From assembly GCA_934047225.1 (NCBI GenBank), contig OW203984.1, positions 4,907,201 through 4,971,200 on the forward strand: a DNA stretch of 64,000 bases, in the 5' to 3' direction. How positions within the stretch are numbered: position 1 is the first letter of the stretch; each line of letters begins with the position of its first letter. This DNA is from Ypsolopha sequella (Eukaryota > Arthropoda > Insecta > Lepidoptera > Ypsolophidae). Shown piece after piece: positions 1 to 11,900 of the stretch. The notes beneath the pieces are model-generated. The model did not search any database and had not been told where the DNA came from. It saw nothing but the letters and a program-made list of their open reading frames with translations. The position numbers and the translations under genes were made by a program.

Positions 1-376
1 GCACTATTTAGTTGTGAGCACCGGTCCCAGCGGGAGACCGGGGAGAGAAGGTAGGAGGCTGCGACCAACTGCCTGAATAATTCACCCTTGGGGTCGCCCT
101 GACAGCTACAGACCTAGGGACGGTGGCAGGTAGCTTTGCAAGGCCTAAAGTGACAAAACATTATCCTCATCTTTTACTGATTAGGTATGATGAAAAAGTT
201 TGGTTTGACTTTTAATGTGTAAGCGGATCCGAGCCACGATTTGGAATGTGAATTAACATGATTAAAATGTAGGAGTCAGGAATCAGTTAAAATATTTTGT
301 AACATGTACCAGATGCTGTTTGTAGAACTTGTTGAATTTGTGCCTTTGCTGTATAAGGTTTAATAATATTAGTTTA
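1..376. other. unassigned, GC-richer at its left edge
   Basis: Bases 1-170 are clearly GC-richer than what follows and hold a small hairpin (CCGGTC at 21-26 against GACCGG at 36-41). They could be the end of a LINE or a gene cut by the window edge. I recognise no protein in any frame. From 170 to 376 the DNA is ordinary AT-rich sequence. Confidence 0.4.
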
Positions 377-594
377 CGAAACTCAAAACATAGGTAGTAC
401 TAGTCTACATGAACAACTGTTTGTATGGGAGCTAAGCGAGATTCGCAACTTTTTTTCTCTTCCTCCCATACAAATTGTCCCGATCAGCTGATTGGTCCAG
501 TATGGAAAGGTGAAAACAAATTTTAAGAATTTCGCTTAGCTCCTATACAAACAATTGTTCATATAGACTAGTACTACCTATGTTTTGAGTTTCG
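377..594. mobile_element. foldback MITE, ~66-bp inverted arms
   Basis: The left arm (377-444) and right arm (about 528-594) are near-perfect inverted repeats sharing blocks such as CATAGGTAGTACTAGTCTA and the GCTAAGCGA segment, with a loop of about 80 bp. There is no coding capacity. I could not define a target-site duplication, so the superfamily is open. Confidence 0.75.
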
Positions 595-729
595 ACAACT
601 GAACAGGGAAGAGTTGTAGAAAAGAGGCATTTTTGTTATTTCTTTCATCAGGTGAGAAAATCCGACTGACAAATACTGAAAGAACATACAAATCAAGTAA
701 GAGCATACTCGCAGTAAAGTTTCAAATAA

Positions 730-1213
730 TAGTAGTTAATAAGGGCGAAAAGGAATAAATTACGAAGACGATTTAAAACACGAGCGTAGCGAAAACACTC
801 GCTAGTAGTTTATGCTACAAGGGCGAAAAGGAATAAATTACGAGGACGATTTAAAACACGAGCCCGTGATCGCACGTGAGCGTAGCGAGTGTTTTAAACG
901 TAACTGAGTAATTTATTGCTTTTACGCCCGTGTATCATACTACGTTTTTCAATGCATAGTGTGAGGAAATGTAAACAAATATAATCTTGTGAACTTTAAA
1001 TTATGATTGGCTCAAAAGGACTGTATGCAGAGCCGTTAAACAGTGAAAAAAAAAATATAACATCTATGGTACACAGGAAAGGCTGCAGGTTAGCCAACAA
1101 TGGTAAATAAATAAAAAAAAATAATAATAATAAAGCCCTAGGGCAAAATAAACTACTTTCTGTTCGGTTTTGATGCATAAAAAGTGGGCTTTTACGAGCA
1201 CATGCATTGAAAA
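730..1213 (-). mobile_element. Helentron-like element, copy 1, rearranged hairpin end
   Basis: Orientation is set with the TTTTCAATGCAT terminus as 5'. The 5' end lies at about 1213 and the hairpin end at about 730. The hairpin arm (TAGTAGTT...AAGGGCGAAAAGG...) occurs twice in a row (730-813 and 813-900), and the second hairpin carries extra bases near 865-885. The body holds the family's AAT microsatellite and GCCCTAGGGC palindrome. No protein is encoded: the short reading frame at 996-1178 is element sequence. Confidence 0.75.
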
Positions 1214-1361
1214 AATATTTAGGGGCTAATGTTTATATTTGAACAATTCTGGGAGTGAATCGTAACAATATTATTGTACGGTATGTTGACCGAGTGAGGT
1301 ATCCATCCATCCTACGATCTATGTCGCTAATTCAGCCAGAGCTTTTAATGGTAAATATTGG

Positions 1362-1510
1362 TGTCGATTCCGCTAAACACAATTTTACTAATTTGACAGG
1401 ACTAACCTTATTTTAAGCGTTCTGTCTTTGTCTTTTCGATACCGAAAGAACAAGACAGAAGGCTCAAATTAAGTTTAGTTCTGTCAAATACGTTAGCCGA
1501 ATCGATACAA
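1362..1510. mobile_element. nearly loopless foldback element
   Basis: The two halves are imperfect inverted repeats about 70 bp long, pairing TCGATTCCGCTAA near 1365 with its complement near 1500 and TTTGACAGGACTAA with the complement of TTAGTTCTGTCAAA. The turn is at 1436-1450 (TTTCGATACCGAAAG). It would fold into one long hairpin. Confidence 0.7.
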
Positions 1511-1645
1511 TTATCATTGTCGGTTATACCTATAGTTTACATTTTTTCCGAGTTAAATTTGCTTAACATTCGTGATTAATTAATACATCCCTTAGGTAAT
1601 TCATAACAAAAGAAATTATATAGAAAAATAAATATATAACAATAG

Positions 1646-2029
1646 AAAAAGAAATTCATGCGCTATCTCAATTATCGTACAAAATACACCTCATGTGGAT
1701 ACGAGCAGTCATGTCGTAAAATGCACATACTTCCACTTAGTAAGCGGCGTGACATTTCTGACCTTATCTTATTATTAAAAATAGCACGAGGCATTATTGA
1801 CTGCCCCGAACTGTTGAGTAAGCTAAATTTTCTGGCCCCAAATCGAAACCGCAGGCATTATAAAACTTTCTTCTTGCCTACAGTAAGAACTAACTATAAA
1901 CAAAATTCTTATATTTGGCGAACCTGTAAAGCTTTTAATTGTTTATCTCAAAATGTTAATGTTATGGACTTATTCCATAGCAGTATCCCTTCGGTGAGAC
2001 GTCTTCTTACTAACCCATTCTTTGAATAA
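1646..2029 (+). pseudogene. LINE reverse transcriptase, C-terminal relic
   Basis: The frame can be read from 1646 (KKKFMRYLNYR) to the stop at 2027-2029. The pattern 'basic-KKFMRYLNYR ... RRDISDLILLLKIARGIID ... CPELLSKLNF.AP ... R..KTFFLP..RTNY..NS' is the tail after the RT domain in jockey/CR1-type LINE ORF2 proteins. The methionine at 1658 is internal to this conserved block and is not a real start; a stop lies directly upstream at 1643-1645. Only the last ~127 residues of a protein normally near 900 residues remain, so this is a 5'-truncated insertion. The exact LINE clade is not certain. Confidence 0.8.
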
Positions 2030-2235
2030 GAGCTATTTCTTGTGTATCTAATTAACCTCCTTTTAATCTGTTTATAACTTGTCATGGTTTGATTAAGTAT
2101 TATCTAGTCTAAGTCTATCTGTGGAAACTTTAAATGACTAGCTAGAGTTAATTTAAGTTTTTTACTATTGTTATTAAAATAGTCGCTAGTTTTCCAAAAT
2201 AAGTAATAAATAAATAAATAAATAAATAAACAAAT
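2030..2235 (+). repeat. LINE 3' UTR and AAAT-rich tail
   Basis: Follows the LINE relic directly and ends in an AAAT repeat from about 2201 to 2235. A short tetranucleotide tail is the usual 3' terminus of such LINEs and marks the end of the insertion. Confidence 0.7.
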
Positions 2236-2639
2236 TCCAAGATTCCCCCCCCTGGAAATCCCTCCAAAGGATTTATACCCCCGAAATTCCCCCCGGAAGC
2301 TAAAAATACCTTCGAATTTGCAGGGAATTGCCATTATTTCACAAGTTTTTTTTTATTTGGCTACGTGCGGTTTGCTTTAACATACAATGTTCGTAATTGA
2401 TCTCTTTGGTGATTGGAACTTTTATTAACAATATCCACATTCCAAACAGAAATCGCTTTTAGTCCCTAGGGATTAAAGAGCTATTTTGGTCCCTGTTTAC
2501 GAAAAATAAACTAGTCTTTTTGAATAGATGTGACAAAAAGGTCTTTATGATGTATTTGCATGCTTCCTTTGTTTTCTCAATATGTGGCTTTAAAAAGTGA
2601 ACAGTGTATATAATTTAGTACCAGACAGTTTCAAGAAGG
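2236..2639. other. no feature seen
   Basis: A C-rich/G-poor patch at 2247-2300 (runs of C) is followed by AT-rich sequence. I see no gene, repeat arm or RNA. Confidence 0.5.
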
Positions 2640-2704
2640 TACATTTAGGTGGTGAAGTGCAAAATACACAACTTGTGTATTTTGCACTTCAACACCTAAA
2701 TGTA
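2640..2704. repeat. near-perfect 65-bp palindrome
   Basis: The arms TACATTTAGGTGGTGAAGTG... and ...CACTTCAACACCTAAATGTA pair almost completely with the centre at 2671/2672 and essentially no loop. It may be a tiny foldback element or a cruciform-forming site. Confidence 0.8.
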
Positions 2705-3652
2705 ACACAACGTATCATTGTTTATGAGTATAAGATTTAATCGCGTACGCATACAACATACTTTAAGGGGCTGCACTATACTAAAATTCGGTCCCGTACT
2801 AACGTGTTTGTTTTTTAACTCTCTATCCTGCTCTAATCAGATGCCGCGCACGCAAAAATTCAGTAATTTTGAAATCGTGGCTCCATTAGGACATACAGAA
2901 ATAAAGTAGTAAGGCTTTTTTGTAGATAATAATGAGATCTTTTATTGTGTGAAAGATTCATTTCAAACGCATATTCCGTGTCCGAGCGAATTGAATGTAT
3001 AGAATGAAATTAGATACCTACAGATATATATTTACTTGAGTAAAGATATAAAATTTCGATAATCTATAGAGGCTTAATTCGTCAGAAAAACATGATTAAG
3101 TTCATATATATTTCCCAGAATTTTCTAGTAGCCAGTTTGGCGTACAAATCGAGCTAAATATACGCAATTTTACCAAATCCACGCTTATTCAAGCCTTAAC
3201 TGTTATGTGTTTGACGTTTCGTCGCCTCCGTAGGCTATCGTGGTCACAAGCGAACAGCTTGTGATGAACAGCATTTGTAAAAATCGCGAAAGTTTAAAGT
3301 ATCATTGCTTTTCTAATTTCTAATTAAAATTATCAAATAGATGTGATTTATGGCATTTCTCGACCATAGTTTAATGTAATACATTTTGCACCGAGACTGT
3401 GAGGGTGATGAACCACCTTAAATAAATTAAGATCAATCCCAACACTGCACAAAGTCAGGAAACAAAATTATAAATTCCTCACCTGTCCCATGTCTGCAGG
3501 CTTCGCTCTATTGTTAGCGATAAAGGAATATTCCTTTGTTGACCGCATCTCCAAGTTGGAAGTTTAGCTTTAGTTGATTAGCTGGTACAATACGTTGTGA
3601 AGGTATACATAATGAATGACACAACTACTTCCACTCGGTTTACAATTCAGTC
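2705..3652. other. no feature seen
   Basis: AT-rich single-copy-looking DNA. The reading frames here are short and resemble nothing I know. Confidence 0.5.
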
Positions 3653-3896
3653 GCGTGCACAGAACTTTCTTCTGGAAAAGCAACGAGGAGGTCAAGTTTG
3701 ACAATAAAAAATATATAAAAAAATTAAAATAACACTTTGCAAAAAAAATGTTTGTATGGAATTTGTCACTCTATGGTAGATATAAATAAATACGTCATAC
3801 AATTTTTTTTTTTCAAAGTGATGTTTAAATTTTTTCATATTTTTTTGTTGTTAAACTTGACCTTATTGCTTTTCCAGCAAAAAGTTCTGTGCACGC
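3653..3896. mobile_element. foldback MITE, ~95-bp arms
   Basis: The left arm begins CGTGCACAGAACTTTCTTC and the right arm ends with its complement, AAGTTCTGTGCACG. The arms share the AAAAGCAA and GGTCAAGTTT blocks and an inner ACTTTG/CAAAGT pair, with a loop of ~50 bp. CCACTCGGTTTA lies just outside the left end and CCACTGGTTTA just outside the right end, possibly a damaged target duplication. Confidence 0.75.
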
Positions 3897-3906
3897 CACT
3901 GGTTTA

Positions 3907-4894
3907 TACAGGGTGGAAAAAATTTAAGGGCCCTGGAGGGGATCTACCTTAAATCCTTTAGTTAGCTCATTTTGCTGAAAAGAAACATTCCTTTATTTTT
4001 TAAAAGAAGCAAAACTGCATTTAAAGATCTTCTAAAATTCGCTTGTCTCACCCGGGAATCGAACCAACTAAAAACTAAAAATAAACCCTCGCTATTTTAT
4101 TATACGAATTGGTAGAAATATCGTTCAGGATAAAATTTGTCTAATAAATATTTGGTCTTTGAAATAAAAAAAGTGAAAACAAGCTTCTAATAAATAAAAT
4201 TGTTCTTGATACGCCATTATTACACAATGACAGCACGGAATGAAAGCAAAACAAAACTAAATTTGAAATTCGAACGAATAGTTTCATCGATTTTAAAAAT
4301 GTTGAAAGTTATCATTCGAATTTTAAATTTGTTGCACCGCGTTTCAAAAAAAAATAGTTTCCCTTTTTAAACTTTTCGTCAGTACGCCTAGTGCAAGAAA
4401 TAATTGTGCTGTGCATAGATTTATAACGATTTTCTTATCGAAGTCTTCAACAAGGTACTTAAGGTAAATAACATTAGCAAGCTTGTACTTCATACGATGT
4501 CTTTGGATGTTAGAGAGATAAGAAAATTAAAACGTGTCATTTACTTGTTACAAGTGAACAGTATTTTATTAGGTATTGTTAACAAAGAACTTGTAATAAA
4601 TATTCAATTTCGTAGGTATCTCGTACAACAGATGACTGTAAGACCAAATGTTTATTAGACACATTTTATCCTGAACAATAATCCTACCGATTCGTATAAT
4701 AAAATAGCGAGGGTTTATTTTTTTCATTTTTAGTTGGTTCGATTCCCGGGTGAGACAAGCGAATTTTAGAAGATCTTTGAATGCAGTTTTTTTTCTTTTA
4801 AAAAATAAAGGAATGTTTCCTTTCAGTAAAATGAGCTAACTAAAGGATTTAAGGTAGTTCTCCTCCAGGGCCCATTCATTTTTTCCACCCTGTA
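3907..4894. mobile_element. Tc1/mariner-like element, ~245-bp TIRs
   Basis: The ends are TACAGGGTGGAAAAA (3907) and its complement at 4894, each flanked by TA (3905-3906, 4895-4896), the target duplication of the Tc1/mariner superfamily. The arms pair over roughly 245 bp and include a perfect tRNA-type B box, GGTTCGATTCC, at about 4054-4064 (complement) and 4737-4747. The ~500-bp centre has no reading frame resembling a transposase, so the copy is non-autonomous. Assignment rests on termini and TA only. Confidence 0.75.
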
Positions 4895-5054
4895 TAGAGC
4901 TTTCCAGAGACTGACACACTTCTTTCACTATTGTCACATTTGTTGATAGTAAGCCATCGAAATAATAATTATTTTGATGTAGTAAGCCCTTTCGGTAGAA
5001 AATTATTATAGTTTTAATTATAGTTTTGAGCTTGCTGCGGCGCGTAGCAAAAAT

Positions 5055-5101
5055 CTTTATTCTTTATTCTTTATTGTACACACACGGAAATATAAACATA
5101 A
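5055..5101 (-). repeat. LINE 3' terminus with AATAAAG-type tail
   Basis: On the minus strand this reads GTGTACAATAAAGAATAAAG, a common end of insect LINEs. It directly abuts the hairpin end of the next element. The 5' extent is unclear. Confidence 0.4.
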
Positions 5102-5494
5102 TAGTAGTTTATGCTACAAGGGCGCAAAGGAATAAATTACGAGGACGATTTAAAACACGAGCGTAGCGAGTGTTTTAAACGTAACCGAGTAATTTATTGC
5201 TTTTACGCCCGTGTATCATACTACGTTTTTCAATGCATAGTGTGAGGAAATGAAAACAAATATAATCTTGTGAACTTAAAATTATGATTGGCTCAAAAGG
5301 ATTGTATCCAGAGCCGTTAAACGGTGGAAAAAAAAGTATAACATCTATGGTACACAAGAAAGGCTGCAGGTTAGCCAACCATTGCAAACAAATAAAAAAA
5401 AATAATAATAATAAAGCCCTAGGGCAAAATAATCGACTTTCTGTTCGGTTTTGATGCATAAAAAGTGGGCCTTTATGAGCACATGCATTGAAAA
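5102..5494 (-). mobile_element. Helentron-like element, copy 2 (complete)
   Basis: This is the clearest full copy. The 3' hairpin (5102-5230) pairs TAGTAGTTTATGCTACAAGGGCG with ACGCCCGTGTATCATACTACG, and inside it AACACGAGCGTAGCGAGTGTT is itself palindromic. A subterminal TTTTCAATGCAT (about 5228-5239) is inverted with respect to the 5' terminal copy, ATGCATTGAAAA at 5483-5494. The longer reading frame over 5175-5672 is element sequence running into its flank, not a gene. Confidence 0.85.
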
Positions 5495-5747
5495 CAAAAT
5501 TACAGTGAAATAAGATGCACATTGGCGAGCTTATCTCTAAACAGAGATTTCTGACAGCAAAACCATCACAATAGGAAAAAATAACATAAACGAAGAAATC
5601 ATACACGTGTACACAGAGAAGAACATACAAAGAATTATACATGTTTAATAATAAAATAAAAATTAATATCAATACTTACTATAAAAACAATCTATAAAAT
5701 ATAATAAATATACATAGTGTGTAATAAACTATATAAACATAAATATA

Positions 5748-6141
5748 TTTTCAATGCATGTGCTCGTAAAGGCCCACTTTTTATGCATCAAAACCGAACA
5801 GAAAGTCGATTATTTTGCCCTAGGGCTTTATTTATTTATTTTTTTTAATTTGTTTGCAATGGTTGGCTAACCTGCAGCCTCTCCTGTGTACTATAGATGT
5901 TATACTTTTTTTTCTCCACTGTTTAACGGCTCTGGATACAATCATTTTGTGCCAATCATAATTGAAAGTTCACAAGATTATATTTCTTTTCATTTCTTCA
6001 CACTATGCATTGAAAAACGTAGTATGATACACGGGCGTAAAAGCAATAAATTACTCAGTTACGTTTAAAACACTCGCTACGCTCGTGTTTTAAATCGTCC
6101 TCGTAATTTATTCCTTTTCGCCCTAGTAGCATAAACTACTA
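5748..6141 (+). mobile_element. Helentron-like element, copy 3 (complete)
   Basis: Inverted relative to copy 2 and separated from it by ~250 bp of AT-rich DNA with no other feature, so 5102-6141 forms a kilobase-scale inverted repeat. It runs from TTTTCAATGCATGTGCTCG to ...GTAGCATAAACTACT. The base before the 5' end is T and the 3' end runs into an A/T stretch, as expected if the family inserts between Ts. Confidence 0.85.
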
Positions 6142-6310
6142 ATAATATTAGATTTTATATATATAAAATTCCGATTAGTCACTGCGGCTTTTGTTACGGT
6201 GATGTAAAAGTGCTACGAATCACAGTTTTCCCGCTTATGTCTAAAGGCATGTGCGTGGAACGCGAGATAATCTCGAAGTCCAGTAAATTAAAGATTTGAG
6301 GTCGAATTAA

Positions 6311-6702
6311 TAGTAGTTTATGCTGCAAGGGCGAAAAGGAATAAATTACGAGGACGATTTAAAACACGAGCGTAGCTAGTGTTTTATATGTAACCGAGTA
6401 ATTTATTGCTTTTGCGCCCGTGTATCATACTACGTCTTTCAATGCATAGTGTGAGGAAATAAAACAAATATAATCTTGTGAACTTTAAATTATGATTGGC
6501 TCAAAAGGACTGTATCCAGAGCCGTTAAACAGTGGAAAAAAAAAGTATAAAATTTATGGTACACAGGAAAGTTTGCAGGTTAGCCAACCATTGTAAATAA
6601 ATTAAAAAAATAATAATAATAAAGCCCTAGTGCAGAATAATCGACTTCCTGTTCGGTTTTGATGCATAAAAAGTGGGCCTTTACGAGCACTTGCATTGAA
6701 AA
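6311..6702 (-). mobile_element. Helentron-like element, copy 4 (complete)
   Basis: Third full copy within 1.6 kb, in the same orientation as copy 2. It has scattered substitutions (for example GCGTAGCTAGTG in the inner palindrome and CCTAGTGCAG in place of CCTAGGGCAA), so it is not a recent tandem duplicate of its neighbours. Confidence 0.85.
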
Positions 6703-7879
6703 GATTTAAAGTTAAGGCTCCGGACCAAGCTAAAGGCACATTTTATTTATACACTGTTGGCAGTTTATTATCATATTTAAAATACAAAAAATATACATAT
6801 TATATAAGAGGACATATTTAAGACATTCTGAAAACGTGATATCATTAGCTTCGCTTGAAATCGTAAATCGTAAAGTCAGCTCTAAAAAAATCTTGAATTA
6901 ACATTTTAATTACATGAATTTTTAAAGGTATAAATCTCAAAATTTACGAGAATTTTCTGTGTGCATAGCTGAAGTGATTTTTAATTACTAGTCCTAATGT
7001 AGCCACAAAATCACAATAACTGAAGTTTTACGTGCGTGGCAGTTGACTAACCCTCTGCGGCTGACGTGGAAGTTTGATAGATATCGCTAAAGCTAAAAAC
7101 GTATCTCGCGTCCTTATATTTTAAATTATGACTCCTGCGTTCTTTGTACTTTCCTATCGCGTGTTTAGGCTTTCGTTTGTGACCCGGGAGCGGTCACGTT
7201 AGGTGCACACGTCGTTATACGAGTCACTTTGTGAAGATTGTCAAAAAACATTTTGATATTGAGGGCGTGTAATTGTTGATTGAACCAATGAATGTGGCTA
7301 TTTTTTTAAACTGATACTTACAATTAATCTGATAATTCATAAAAATACAATCTTTCTTCAAAAAATGTTATTGTTAATATAAATATTTTCATTTTTGTAT
7401 AAACGTAAGTTTTTGAGGACTGATTTCTACATATCAATAAATATTCCTAAAATTTACATTGATTTTCATTTCAACATAATTATTGATACTAAATTATAAA
7501 ACACACTCTAAACATATAAAAATAATCATAACATTAGGTATTTAAAATTAATTTAATAAGAAATTAGCTGTCGAAGTGCCTGGTGGACTACCACGTCAGT
7601 AAAATTATGAAAATTAGGGCACGTCAGTTACAAAGGGTTAAAGCAGGATAGACAATTCAAAACCAAAAGCGTTGGTGCAGGACGGAAGTTAGCTTGAAAC
7701 TGGCCCTAAATGGTTTGGAAATTGTCATTTCCAAATAATATTTCATGCTCTAAGAATATTTATCATATTACTTATTACCACTTACTAACCAGAAATGCGT
7801 TTAAAAAAAATAAAAGTTACCAAAAGAATTTTTTGATTTTCCTAATATTCTTTTTTGCCATGGCCTAATTGAGCTGGGT
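6703..7879. other. no feature seen
   Basis: AT-rich DNA with no convincing reading frame, inverted repeat or known dispersed repeat. Confidence 0.5.
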
Positions 7880-8055
7880 TATTTTAATCAATTATTATTT
7901 TTTCTCTCAGAAAGGCTGGTAACCTGGGAGACTATTACCACACCCCCCTCTACCCTAGATGGGGAGGCTGTAACAGTTATAAGTTTATTTTTAATTCAAT
8001 AATCCATTATGCATTATTATGTTTTATGTTAATAAACGGCTTTCTGATTCTGAAT
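7880..8055 (+). repeat. probable LINE 3' UTR
   Basis: GGGAGGCTGTAACAG is followed by a T-rich stretch and then GTTAATAAACGGCTTTCTGA, an AATAAA-type 3' end typical of LINE insertions. No coding part remains. Confidence 0.4.
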
Positions 8056-8087
8056 TTGATCAAATATTTAGCAGAGATTCTTCTAAA

Positions 8088-8168
8088 TTTTACTTTTTCA
8101 GTTATTTAACTGATATATTCTTAGTTTTCATCCAGTGTCCATTTAATTCAACCTACTCCACACAAACA
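8088..8168 (+). repeat. fragment of the 'L' dispersed repeat
   Basis: Contains TTTTTCAGTTATTTAACTGA and TTTTCATCCAGTGTCCATTT. These match 53531-53652 and, inverted, the two units at 58637-60047. 'L' is my label for that family; its class is unknown. Confidence 0.55.
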
Positions 8169-8197
8169 TTCTTAGATTGACTGGACTGCACATACAA

Positions 8198-8350
8198 TGA
8201 AGCATGCGTGTGTAATTTTTGCATATGTTATGTAACTTGAGAACCCCTGATTTTGATTCAGTTTCCTGAAATCAAATGAAAAACATAATCAAAATCAGTA
8301 AAGGGGTTATATTAAGTTAAATAACCAAAAATTACATACTGTTGCTTCAC
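8198..8350. mobile_element. foldback MITE, ~65-bp arms
   Basis: The left arm TGAAGCATGCGTGTGTAATT... pairs imperfectly with the right arm ...AAAAATTACATACTGTTGCTTCA. ACCCCTGATTTTGATT and AATCAAAATCAGTAAAGGGGT are the inner ends of the stem. Confidence 0.7.
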
Positions 8351-8926
8351 TTATTTTATTTCATTATGTTTGGTGTGTAAGGGACCTTAGTAAAAAGCGG
8401 CCAGGAACCAGGGTGTTTGAAAACTAGCCAAGGAAGGAGTTATATTTTTTCTAGAAATCTGTTTCGCCACTTTTACTTATCAACATATCAATAAGGTTTG
8501 CTTTATGAGATTTTTGACGGAACACTTATTACCTGCAACAAAAAAAAAGTCATCAATGTGTCAACCCTCAACCCCAAAGCTCAAAGTATGTCAAGGTAAA
8601 ACAGAATCGTACCTTCAGCTATATTCTAAGCGGCAGCAGTAAGCGGTGGCTGATGAATTATTTATCCTCTCAGAGACCCTGTGTGCAGCCACCGGCAATA
8701 AAACTTGCAAAAATCCTCGCTCCTATGTCCATTAAATAAGGGTCGTACTGTTAGTGATTATCGACGTTGACAGTACAAATACCGCTATTTCTGCGGACAA
8801 GAAGGATTCATTGTAAAACGGTCCCTCTTAACACAGATTACGGTACGAGTGTCTTTTATTGCGTTTTGTGAGTGGAGATTTTTGTGCTTGAATTTGTGAT
8901 GAGTTTTTTTAAGCTGAAGGTTAATA
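8351..8926. other. no feature seen
   Basis: Mixed-composition DNA up to the SINE that hosts the minisatellite. No tRNA-like SINE head is recognisable here, so that SINE appears 5'-truncated. Confidence 0.5.
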
Positions 8927-8942
8927 TTTGTGCCCGAAGTAT

Positions 8943-11900
8943 GGTAATAGAGCTCACCACTCATCACGGTGATAGAGCTCACCACCCATCACGGTGATAG
9001 AGCTCACCACCCATCACGGTGATAGAGCTCACCACCCATCACGGTGATAGAGCTCACCACCCATCACGGTGATAGAGCTCACCACCCATCACGGTGATAG
9101 AGCTCACCACCCATCACGGTGATAGAGCTCACCACCCATCACGGTGATAGAGCTCACCACCCATCACGGTGATAGAGCTCACCACCCATCACGGTGATAG
9201 AGCTCACCACCCATCACGGTGATAGAGCTCACCACCCATCACGGTGATAGAGCTCACCACCCATCACGGTGATAGAGCTCACCACCCATCACGGTGATAG
9301 AGCTCACCACCCATCACGGTGACAGAGCTCACCACCCATCACGGTGACAGAGCTCACCACCCATCACGGTGATAGAGCTCACCACCCATCACGGTGATAG
9401 AGCTCACCACCCATCACGGTGATAGAGCTCACCACCCATCACGGTGATAGAGCTCACCACCCATCACGGTGATAGAGCTCACCACCCATCACGGTGATAG
9501 AGCTCACCACCCATCACGGTGATAGAGCTCACCACCCATCACGGTGACAGAGCTCAACACCCATCACGGTGATAGAGCTCACCACCCATCACGGTGATAG
9601 AGCTCACCACCCATCACGGTGATAGAGCTCACCACCCATCACGGTGATAGAGCTCACCACCCATCACGGTGATAGAGCTCACCACCCATCACGGTGATAG
9701 AGCTCACCACCCATCACGGTGATAGAGCTCACCACCCATCACGGTGATAGAGCTCACCACCCATCACGGTGATAGAGCTCACCACCCATCACGGTGATAG
9801 AGCTCACCACCCATCACGGTGATAGAGCTCACCACCCATCACGGTGATAGAGCTCACCACCCATCACGGTGATAGAGCTCACCACCCATCACGGTGATAG
9901 AGCTCACCACCCATCACGGTGATAGAGCTCACCACCCATCACGGTGATAGAGCTCACCACCCATCACGGTGATAGAGCTCACCACCCATCACGGTGATAG
10001 AGCTCACCACCCATCACGGTGATAGAGCTCACCACCCATCACGGTGACAGAGCTCACCACCCATCACGGTGACAGAGCTCACCACCCATCACGGTGATAG
10101 AGCTCACCACCCATCACGGTGATAGAGCTCACCACCCATCACGGTGATAGAGCTCACCACCCATCACGGTGATAGAGCTCACTACCCATCACGGTGATAG
10201 AGCTCACCACCCATCAGGGTGATAGAGCTCACCATCCATCACGGTGATAGAGCTCACCACCCATCACGGTGATAGAGCTCACCACCCATCACGGTGATAG
10301 AGCTCACCAGCAATCACGGTGATAGAGCTCACCATCCATCACGGTGATAGAGCTCACCACCCATCACGGTGATAGAGCTCACTAACCATCACGGTGATAG
10401 AGCTCACCACCCATCAGGGTGATAGAGCTCACCACCCATCACGGTGATAGAGCTCACCACCCATCACGGTGATAGAGCTCACCACCCATCACGGTGATAG
10501 AGCTCACCACCAATCACGGTGATAGAGCTCACCACCCATCACGGTGATAGAGCTCACTAACCATCACGGTGATAGAGCTCACCACCCATCAGGGTGATAG
10601 AGCTCACCATCCATCACGGTGTTAGAGCTCACCACCCATCACGGTGATAGAGCTCACCACCCATCACGGTGATAGAGCTCACCAGCAATCACGGTGATAG
10701 AGCTCACCATCCATCACGGTGATAGAGCTCACCACCCATCACGGTGATAGAGCTCACCACCCATCACGGTGATAGAGCTCACCACCCATCACGGTGATAG
10801 AGCTCACCACCCATCACGGTGATAGAGCTCACCACCCATCACGGTGATAGAGCTCACCACCCATCACGGTGATAGAGCTCACCACCCATCACGGTGATAG
10901 AGCTCACCACCCATCACGGTGATAGAGCTCACCACCCATCACGGTGATAGAGCTCACCACCCATCACGGTGACAGAGCTCAACACCCATCACGGTGATAG
11001 AGCTCACCACCCATCACGGTGATAGAGCTCACCACCCATCACGGTGATAGAGCTCACCACCCATCACGGTGATAGAGCTCACCACCCATCACGGTGATAG
11101 AGCTCACCACCCATCACGGTGATAGAGCTCACCACCCATCACGGTGATAGAGCTCACCACCCATCACGGTGATAGAGCTCACCACCCATCACGGTGATAG
11201 AGCTCACCACCCATCACGGTGATAGAGCTCACCACCCATCACGGTGATAGAGCTCACCACCCATCACGGTGATAGAGCTCACCACCCATCACGGTGATAG
11301 AGCTCACCACCCATCACGGTGATAGAGCTCACCACCCATCACGGTGATAGAGCTCACCACCCATCACGGTGATAGAGCTCACCACCCATCACGGTGATAG
11401 AGCTCACCACCCATCACGGTGACAGAGCTCACCACCCATCACGGTGACAGAGCTCACCACCCATCACGGTGATAGAGCTCACCACCCATCACGGTGATAG
11501 AGCTCACCACCCATCACGGTGATAGAGCTCACCACCCATCACGGTGATAGAGCTCACTACCCATCACGGTGATAGAGCTCACCACCCATCAGGGTGATAG
11601 AGCTCACCATCCATCACGGTGATAGAGCTCACCACCCATCACGGTGATAGAGCTCACCACCCATCACGGTGATAGAGCTCACCAGCAATCACGGTGATAG
11701 AGCTCACCATCCATCACGGTGATAGAGCTCACCACCCATCACGGTGATAGAGCTCACCACCCATCACGGTGATAGAGCTCACCACCCATCACGGTGATAG
11801 AGCTCACCACCCATCACGGTGATAGAGCTCACCACCCATCACGGTGATAGAGCTCACTACCCATCACGGTGATAGAGCTCACCACCCATCACGGTGATAG

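Noticed and set aside
5175..5672. 165-codon minus-strand protein
   Set aside because: It begins in flank and runs through the Helentron-like element. The same peptide pieces recur at 996-1178, 5886-6068, 16160-16342, 21049-21309 and 44234-44503, wherever the element occurs.
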